Assembly (NCBI GenBank): GCA_946615965.1
Contig: CAMOIC010000002.1
Span: 1 to 64,000 of the forward strand
Direction: 5' to 3'
Length of the DNA stretch: 64,000 nucleotides
Source of the DNA: UBA3700 sp002372775
Lineage (GTDB): Bacteria > Bacillota > Clostridia > Christensenellales > UBA3700
The first letter of the stretch is position 1. Each line of letters opens with the position of its first letter. The translations under genes and the position numbers were made by a program. The notes beneath the pieces were generated by a model. The model did not search any database. It was not told the DNA's origin and saw only the letters and a list, made by a program, of their open reading frames with translations. Below are positions 58,354-64,000 of the stretch, one piece after another.

Positions 58354-60747
58354 TTATGTTCTAGAATAGTAGATAAAGTTTAATATATTCATTATCTTTA
58401 ATCTGTATGTTAATCTAAACCATTTTCTCTTAAAGTTCTCTCCTTTGAACTCAATATTATTAGCACATGTTAGTTTTATAGAATCTGCATCTTTTACCTT
58501 AATAAACTTCTTTTCACCCTTAGATAATGAGAAGTAGTTCTCTTCTAATATCTCATTAGAATCAACAAAGATATTAAATGCGAAGTTATCTACACTAATT
58601 TCTACACCGCCTTCTACTTTCTCAACATTGAAGTTAACCTTCTTTAAAGGTAATTTAAGAGGTTTATTGAAGATCTCATATAAAGTTTCATTATTGAATG
58701 AAATTTCCAAATATGAGTCTAATTTAACTTTTAAATCTGCTAATTTAGCAAAAGAATTAGCCTCCAAGTTGCAAACATAGTTATATGTGTTTAATACTTT
58801 ACTATTAGCAATTGAGATTTCCTTAACAACAACTTTTAAGCCAACTTTCTTTAGTGTGTCGTTATGAGCATAGATATGAGCTATTCCATTTTCCTTTTTA
58901 CATGAAACTGTAACAGGAGCAAAGAATTCTTTAGCTTTGTATTGTAATGCCTTTGGTACTTTCTCAAAATCTACAGAAGACCAGCTTGGGCAATTCCATA
59001 CATCATTGTATTGCCAATAGATTGCACCATTGCATCTTCCTTTATTTTGTCTAAAGTGAACAGTAGCATTCTTAATACATTCAGCTTGTACAATACCTGT
59101 TAGATATGGTAAATCTTCAAAATGTTTTGGGAAATCAAACATTTCTGTTAAATAGAAAAGCATCTTTTCATTACCACCAATACACTTTTGATGCGCATTA
59201 AATGAAGCAGATGTAATGTCTAATTCATCTCCACTAGCAAATGTAGATATAGCTTTCATTGATGGTAAAGACTCAAGACCAAATTCAGATAAGAATCTTG
59301 AATATCTTGTTTGATAATAATCTAACTTCTTTAAACCATGCCATACGTTCCACATATGCATATCGCCATCGCCATCTGAATTAATGTTTGTAAAGCAAGC
59401 AGTACCAAGTGGTGATGATGGAATATAAGATACATCAGTAATATCTTTTATTGCATCAGGAACTACGTTATAGAAGAACATTTCATAAGCCTTCATTAAC
59501 TTATTAGTTTTTGGCATCCATGAATACATAGTTTCAATTTCGTTATTGCCGCAGAATAAAGCCATTGATGGGTGCATACTTTGTCTTACAACATTGTACT
59601 TAATTTCTTCTACAACATTATCTAATAAATCCTTTTCATAGAAAGGATATAATTGACATGCAAAACAGAAGTCTTGCCAGATTAAAATACCCTTCTTATC
59701 ACATTCTGACATTAAGTATTCATCAGCATAAGAAGCGCCACCCCAAATTCTTAAAATATTAAAGTTAGACTTTAAAGCTAAATCAATATAATAATCTACA
59801 TCTTCCTTAGTAGCATCTTCATAAATAGCAGCAAATGGAATAACGTTAGCACCTTTTGCAAATATCTTTTCGCCATTTAATGTAATACAGAAGTTTGTAC
59901 CATATTCATCTTTTTCTTGATTTAAATAACAAGATCTTAAACCAATATACTTAACAACTTCTTCTTCGTCATTCTTAATTACAACATTATATAAAGGTTG
60001 TCTATCCTTGCCACTTAATTCTTTTGTATACCAAAGTTCTGGGTTCTTAACTTCAAACACACCATTAATACCCTTAATTTCCTCTCCCTTTGGAGATTCC
60101 ATAGTGATTTCTTTAGCACCATCAGCCTTAATAGCAACAACTGCCATTTCCTTTTTAGTGTCTTGCTTTATATCTATATTTGTGATTTCAGTATTAATTG
60201 CCTTTAGATAAATATCATCTAAGATACCTGAATATGGAACACATGGACCCCAGTCCCAGCCAAAATGACAACCTGGCTTTCTAATATATGGAATACCATT
60301 AACCCCGTTAAAGTTATTTGGTAAAGCATTCTCTTGTTGTCTTTTAACGATGTAGTTGTATGGTGATTTGAACTTGAATTCAACTAGGTTTTCACCTTCT
60401 ACAAGTTCATTCTTTACATCCACATTAAGAGGAATGTATGAATTGTTAAGTGAAGCTACTTGCTTATTATTTAAATAAACATCACAAAGAGTATCTACCT
60501 TTTCACATTTTAGATAAACATGCTCTTTTTCTAATACTTCTTTCTTAACATCGAATTTTCTTGAGAATGTATAATCTTTTTTAGCAATTTCAATTCCTTC
60601 TTCCTCTTTACCAGAAATCAAAGGATTCTTTACTAAATTTTGTTTAATTAAATTACCAACATCACTACCAGGAATATCTGCGACTAAATTATAAACTCCG
60701 TCGTTAGATACTAAATTCCATTTTCCATTTAAATCTACTTTTATCAT
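58354..60747 (-). CDS. Beta-mannosidase (GH2)
   Basis: The 797-residue glycoside hydrolase has the GH2 layout. A jelly-roll N-terminal domain contains KPGCHFGWDWGPCVPYSGI. Immunoglobulin-like domains and a TIM barrel follow. The acid/base glutamate is E403 in CGNNEIETM and the likely nucleophile is E488 in FLSEFGLES. The HFGWDWGP motif favours beta-mannosidase over beta-galactosidase. There is no signal peptide, so it acts inside the cell on imported mannosides. The last residues (from RLTYRLKIMNILNFIYYSRT) read like a short extra tail. Confidence 0.88.
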   Translation of the reverse strand: MIKVDLNGKWNLVSNDGVYNLVADIPGSDVGNLIKQNLVKNPLISGKEEEGIEIAKKDYTFSRKFDVKKEVLEKEHVYLKCEKVDTLCDVYLNNKQVASLNNSYIPLNVDVKNELVEGENLVEFKFKSPYNYIVKRQQENALPNNFNGVNGIPYIRKPGCHFGWDWGPCVPYSGILDDIYLKAINTEITNIDIKQDTKKEMAVVAIKADGAKEITMESPKGEEIKGINGVFEVKNPELWYTKELSGKDRQPLYNVVIKNDEEEVVKYIGLRSCYLNQEKDEYGTNFCITLNGEKIFAKGANVIPFAAIYEDATKEDVDYYIDLALKSNFNILRIWGGASYADEYLMSECDKKGILIWQDFCFACQLYPFYEKDLLDNVVEEIKYNVVRQSMHPSMALFCGNNEIETMYSWMPKTNKLMKAYEMFFYNVVPDAIKDITDVSYIPSSPLGTACFTNINSDGDGDMHMWNVWHGLKKLDYYQTRYSRFLSEFGLESLPSMKAISTFASGDELDITSASFNAHQKCIGGNEKMLFYLTEMFDFPKHFEDLPYLTGIVQAECIKNATVHFRQNKGRCNGAIYWQYNDVWNCPSWSSVDFEKVPKALQYKAKEFFAPVTVSCKKENGIAHIYAHNDTLKKVGLKVVVKEISIANSKVLNTYNYVCNLEANSFAKLADLKVKLDSYLEISFNNETLYEIFNKPLKLPLKKVNFNVEKVEGGVEISVDNFAFNIFVDSNEILEENYFSLSKGEKKFIKVKDADSIKLTCANNIEFKGENFKRKWFRLTYRLKIMNILNFIYYSRT

Positions 60748-60794
60748 ATTTACCCTTTATATTTTTTTATTTAGCGTCAAGCCGCTATTAGTTT

Positions 60795-61355
60795 CTATTT
60801 AATTTCTCTTCCTATCTTAAATGCATCAGCAACAATATTGCCAAGCTTTATATATTTATGATTAGAAGAATCATAAGTTATGATACCTACTTTTTCAACA
60901 TCAATTTTTCCATCTTCTTTAACGTACATATCATCAACATTAATATTTACAATATCAGCAACTAAATGACATGTTTCTTCATCATATGCAACCAACTTGC
61001 ATTCAATTGCTATAGGTAACTCATTTATAATTGGTGCATTTACTTTATCTGCTTTTGAACTTGTTAACCCCGATTTTTCGAACTTGTCTTTAACTTTGTT
61101 GCCAGAAACAAGACCCAAATAATCACATGCTTTAACTGCAGATTCTGTACCAAAAGAGACTGTAAATTCTTTAGTTCTTAAAATATTCTTTGTTGTCTTG
61201 TGATCATCAGATAAACACATACCTATTCTATTATCTGTTTCTATTCCGCCCCATGCTGCATTCATTACATCAACTGAGCCATCTTCGTTGTATGTAGCAA
61301 TCATTAAGACTGGCATTGGATACATCATTGTTTTTGCGCCTAAACTCTTTCTCAT
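60795..61355 (-). CDS. Flavin reductase-like domain protein
   Basis: The 186-residue FMN-binding split-barrel protein has PMPVLMIATYNEDGSVDVMN at the start, NAAWGG, and FTVSFGTESAVKACDYLGLV with GNKVKDKFEKSGL. These are typical of the clostridial flavoredoxin/flavin reductase family that binds FMN. The partner is unknown. It lies 7 bp after the topoisomerase A gene, so it is probably the last gene of that transcript. Confidence 0.85.
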   Translation of the reverse strand: MRKSLGAKTMMYPMPVLMIATYNEDGSVDVMNAAWGGIETDNRIGMCLSDDHKTTKNILRTKEFTVSFGTESAVKACDYLGLVSGNKVKDKFEKSGLTSSKADKVNAPIINELPIAIECKLVAYDEETCHLVADIVNINVDDMYVKEDGKIDVEKVGIITYDSSNHKYIKLGNIVADAFKIGREIK

Positions 61356-61362
61356 AAACCAC

Positions 61363-63825
61363 CTATATTAAATTGTGAGAAGCTATCATATATATAATTG
61401 CTTCGTATTTATCTTTAGATACCTTCTTCAAGATATTCTTTCCTTTTGCTGTTCTATTTTCAATATCTACATCTTCAGTATTTACAGCAACCATATCGCC
61501 ATCTGCAAAATAGATAGCAAAATCATATGGGTTCTTTACAACAGATACATATGCTATATCTTTTGGCTTCTTAACATCGCATAAAGCAACGCCCTTGCCA
61601 TATCTATTCTTTGGATCAATTGTAGATAGAATTACACGCTTAGCAAAGCCTGATGCCATTACAACAACAATTTCACCTTCTTGGTTATTTTGTGTTACAT
61701 ATCTTACGCTGTCTTTTTCATCAACAAGTTTAACGCCCTTAACACCAGATGCTCTTCTTCCTTGTTCTGGAACATCGGCAAATGCATTTAGAACATTACC
61801 CATTTCTGTTACGAATAAGATGTATTCACAAGATTCATCTACTATTTGAACTGAGATTACTTCATCATCTTCATCCTTTAGAACGATTCCTGGATATGTT
61901 GTCTTTTTCTCCATTGGATATTCTGAAGATTGAGACTTCTTAATCATGCCATCTTTTGTTGCAATATAGATAGACTTACCAGCAAGTTGCTTTTCAGTCA
62001 TAATCTCAACAATCGAATCATCAGAATCAACTTTACCTAGTTTGTTGATTTGAGTTCCCTTACTCTTCCATTTATCATCTAAAACTTGAGATGGAGTAAA
62101 TACAACACATTGTCCTTTCTTTGTAAATGCAATAATATTTGTATCGCCATCAACAAACAAAGCTGTCTTTACAAGTTCATTTGCTGTACAGTTAACTATA
62201 TTCTTTGATGCAGCTTTATAAATCTTGTCATTAACAAATCTCAAGGCTCCATTATTGCCAAGAAGTAGATATCCTGTAACCTTTACAGCTTCTACAACTT
62301 CTTCAGCCTTAATAATGTTTTCGTGAACTTCTGGATCTACAATCTTTGTTACGCGAGGTGTAGCATATTTCTTCTTAACTTCAAGAAGCTCTTTCTTAAT
62401 GATTGTATATTGTCTTCTCTTAGAAGCAAGTATTCCTTCCAAATCTTCGATTTGTGCTTTTAAGGCTGCAAGTTCATCTTGCATCTTCTTAACATCAAGT
62501 CTATTTAATCTCTTTAAAGGAATATCTAAAACAGCAGTTGCTTGTTTATCTGTTAATTCAAATTCTGTTATTAATTTTTGTTTTGATTCATCATATGATG
62601 GAGATTCTAAAACAATATCTACAACACGTCTAATGTTATTAACAGCGATTAATAAGCCTTCTAAGATATGAGCTCTATTTGAAGCAGCTGTTAATTCATA
62701 TTGGCTTCTTCTATAGATTACTTGTCTTTGGAATTCTACATACTCTTCAATGTATTTTAATAAACTCAATTGTTCTGGCTTACCATTTGCAATAGCAACC
62801 ATATTAACATTGAATGCACACTCTAGAGCTGTTGATTTATATAGACCGGCTAAGATTCTCTTAGCATTGCCACCCTTTCTAACTTTAATAACGCATCTGA
62901 TACCATTTCTGTTAGATTCATCATTGATATCTTGGATATCTCCATATAAATCTTTCTTACTTTCACGTAAATCATTGATACGTCTTAACAAGTCTGCCTT
63001 GTTAACTTGGAATGGGATTTCAGTAATAACGATATTTTCTTTATCTCCATCCTTTTCGATATTAACAACGGCACGCATAATAACCTTGCCTTTACCTGTT
63101 TCATACGCTTCTTTAATTCCATCGCCCTTAATGATTAAACCACCTGTTGGGAAATCAGGAGCTGGAATATATTTCATCATTTCATCAAGAGTTATCTTTT
63201 GATTTTCAATATACGCGCATACACCATCAATTACTTCGCCTAAGTTATGTGTTGGAATATTTGTAGACATACCAACCGCAATACCCATAGCACCATTAAC
63301 AAGTAAATTTGGGAATTTACCAGGCAATAAATCTGGCTCTTCTAATGTATCGTCGAAGTTTAGTACCATAGGTACTGTTTCTTTATCTAAGTCTTTTAAA
63401 AGCTCTGTTGCAAGTGGAGCAAGCTTTGCTTCTGTATAACGCATAGCGGCAGCACTATCTCCATCTACAGAACCATAGTTACCTTGTCCTGAAATCAATG
63501 GCATTCTTACATTGAATGGTTGAGCAAGTCTAACCATTGCATCATAAACTGATGAATCACCATGTGGATGATATTTGCCTAAGCAATCTCCAACAACTCT
63601 TGCACTCTTAACAAATGGCTTATCTGGAGTAATGCCAAGCATATACATTGTGTATAAGATTCTACGTTGAACTGGCTTTAGACCATCCTCAATTCTTGGA
63701 ATGGCTCTTTCCATGATTACGTGTTCTGAATAAGGAATCATGGAACTATGAAGTACTTGTTCAACAGTACATTCTAATAATTTAGAAGTATCTACTACTT
63801 GTTCTTCTACTTTTCTCTTTGCCAT
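61363..63825 (-). CDS. parC: Type IIA topoisomerase subunit A, probably ParC
   Basis: The 820-residue product cuts DNA through Y130 (AAAMRYTEAKLA). The quinolone-resistance segment HPHGDSSVYDAMVRL keeps Ser91 and Asp95, the wild-type residues. The C-terminal beta-pinwheel lacks the QRRGGKG GyrA-box, which points to topoisomerase IV subunit A over gyrase; the family call is still not certain. It starts 2 bp after the B-subunit stop. Confidence 0.85.
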   Translation of the reverse strand: MAKRKVEEQVVDTSKLLECTVEQVLHSSMIPYSEHVIMERAIPRIEDGLKPVQRRILYTMYMLGITPDKPFVKSARVVGDCLGKYHPHGDSSVYDAMVRLAQPFNVRMPLISGQGNYGSVDGDSAAAMRYTEAKLAPLATELLKDLDKETVPMVLNFDDTLEEPDLLPGKFPNLLVNGAMGIAVGMSTNIPTHNLGEVIDGVCAYIENQKITLDEMMKYIPAPDFPTGGLIIKGDGIKEAYETGKGKVIMRAVVNIEKDGDKENIVITEIPFQVNKADLLRRINDLRESKKDLYGDIQDINDESNRNGIRCVIKVRKGGNAKRILAGLYKSTALECAFNVNMVAIANGKPEQLSLLKYIEEYVEFQRQVIYRRSQYELTAASNRAHILEGLLIAVNNIRRVVDIVLESPSYDESKQKLITEFELTDKQATAVLDIPLKRLNRLDVKKMQDELAALKAQIEDLEGILASKRRQYTIIKKELLEVKKKYATPRVTKIVDPEVHENIIKAEEVVEAVKVTGYLLLGNNGALRFVNDKIYKAASKNIVNCTANELVKTALFVDGDTNIIAFTKKGQCVVFTPSQVLDDKWKSKGTQINKLGKVDSDDSIVEIMTEKQLAGKSIYIATKDGMIKKSQSSEYPMEKKTTYPGIVLKDEDDEVISVQIVDESCEYILFVTEMGNVLNAFADVPEQGRRASGVKGVKLVDEKDSVRYVTQNNQEGEIVVVMASGFAKRVILSTIDPKNRYGKGVALCDVKKPKDIAYVSVVKNPYDFAIYFADGDMVAVNTEDVDIENRTAKGKNILKKVSKDKYEAIIYMIASHNLI

Positions 63826-63827
63826 AA

Positions 63828-64000
63828 CTACCCTTTATTCCCCAAAATATTTTTGAAATCATCTTGCTTATTGAAATTAGCATATTCGTAAATATACTCT
63901 TTTCTTGGACCAACATCATCACCCATTAGAGTTGTAATCAAGTGATCTGCTTCAGCCGCATCTTCAATTGTTACTTTTGTTAAGCAACGCTTTGCAGGAT
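63828..64000 (-). CDS. parE: Type IIA topoisomerase subunit B, C-terminal end (cut by window end)
   Basis: The minus strand reads, without a stop until TAG at 63828-63830, KRCLTKVTIEDAAEADHLIT, LMGDDVGPRKEYIYEYANFN and a short end. This is the conserved C-terminus of GyrB/ParE proteins (TIEDAAEAD, LMGDxVxPRKxFI). ParE is chosen because the partner looks like ParC. Only the last 56 residues are in the window. Confidence 0.82.
   Translation of the reverse strand, partial: PAKRCLTKVTIEDAAEADHLITTLMGDDVGPRKEYIYEYANFNKQDDFKNILGNKG

Noticed and set aside
62750..63202. 150-residue plus-strand open frame opposite the topoisomerase gene
   Set aside because: It is antisense to a conserved ParC/GyrA coding region and has no recognisable product.
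1..64000. CRISPR arrays, insertion sequences or prophage
   Set aside because: No spaced direct-repeat array, transposase, integrase or phage structural gene was found on reading the window.

Overview
The window is AT-rich chromosomal DNA from an uncultured-looking low-GC Gram-positive bacterium (Bacillota, most likely Clostridia). The evidence is the gene content and order: mraZ-rsmH-ftsQ-ftsA-ftsZ, tig-clpP-clpX, dnaX-ybaB-recR, a long Bacillus/Clostridium-type SRP RNA, a CIRCE-controlled groESL, a PyrR-type RNA leader before carAB, SepF, DivIB/FtsQ and RqcH. Almost every gene is on the minus strand. The exceptions are rqcH, groESL, galT and the SRP RNA. I see no prophage, insertion sequence or CRISPR array.

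Layout on the minus strand, from low coordinates: an arginine operon (argC-argJ-argB-argD) with a good promoter and ARG-box-like palindrome (1-3.64 kb); RNase P RNA (3.7-4.0 kb); then a nine-gene operon read from 13.0 kb down to 4.06 kb. That operon encodes an SPFH/zinc-ribbon protein, a small helical protein, two Snf7/ESCRT-III-like proteins, a Vps4-like AAA ATPase with an MIT-like N-terminus, a BrxL-like AAA ATPase, a TIR-domain protein, NrdR and a lipoprotein. It is the most unusual content here. It looks like a bacterial ESCRT-III/Vps4 membrane-remodelling module fused to a TIR immune-type effector, placed directly downstream of ftsZ. Upstream lies a stripped division cluster (mraZ, rsmH, an unknown membrane protein in the ftsL position, ftsQ, ftsA, ftsZ; no mur genes, ftsI or ftsW).

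19-33 kb holds a phosphoesterase, engB, clpX-clpP-tig, a small unknown gene, an alpha/beta hydrolase, rqcH, the yggS-sepF-lspA-rluD operon, a KAP-family P-loop NTPase and tRNA-Gln. 33-43 kb holds the SRP RNA, a YczE-type membrane protein, a dCMP deaminase, groESL, the galK-lgt-pncB operon divergent from galT, and a membrane protein of unknown function. 43-64 kb holds carAB with its PyrR leader, dnaX-ybaB-recR, a GPH-type sugar transporter, purL-recX-nnrDE, a beta-mannosidase, a flavin-reductase-like protein, and a type IIA topoisomerase pair (the B subunit is cut by the window end).

Other points worth attention are: PurL carries glycine where the glutaminase nucleophile cysteine should be; ftsA appears to be leaderless with a perfect 13-bp inverted repeat across its promoter and start codon; rqcH is also predicted leaderless; two nearly identical DnaA-box modules lie far apart (19.06 and 58.22 kb); and a 300-bp spacer carries nested inverted repeats. 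All functional statements rest on reading motifs by eye, with no database search.
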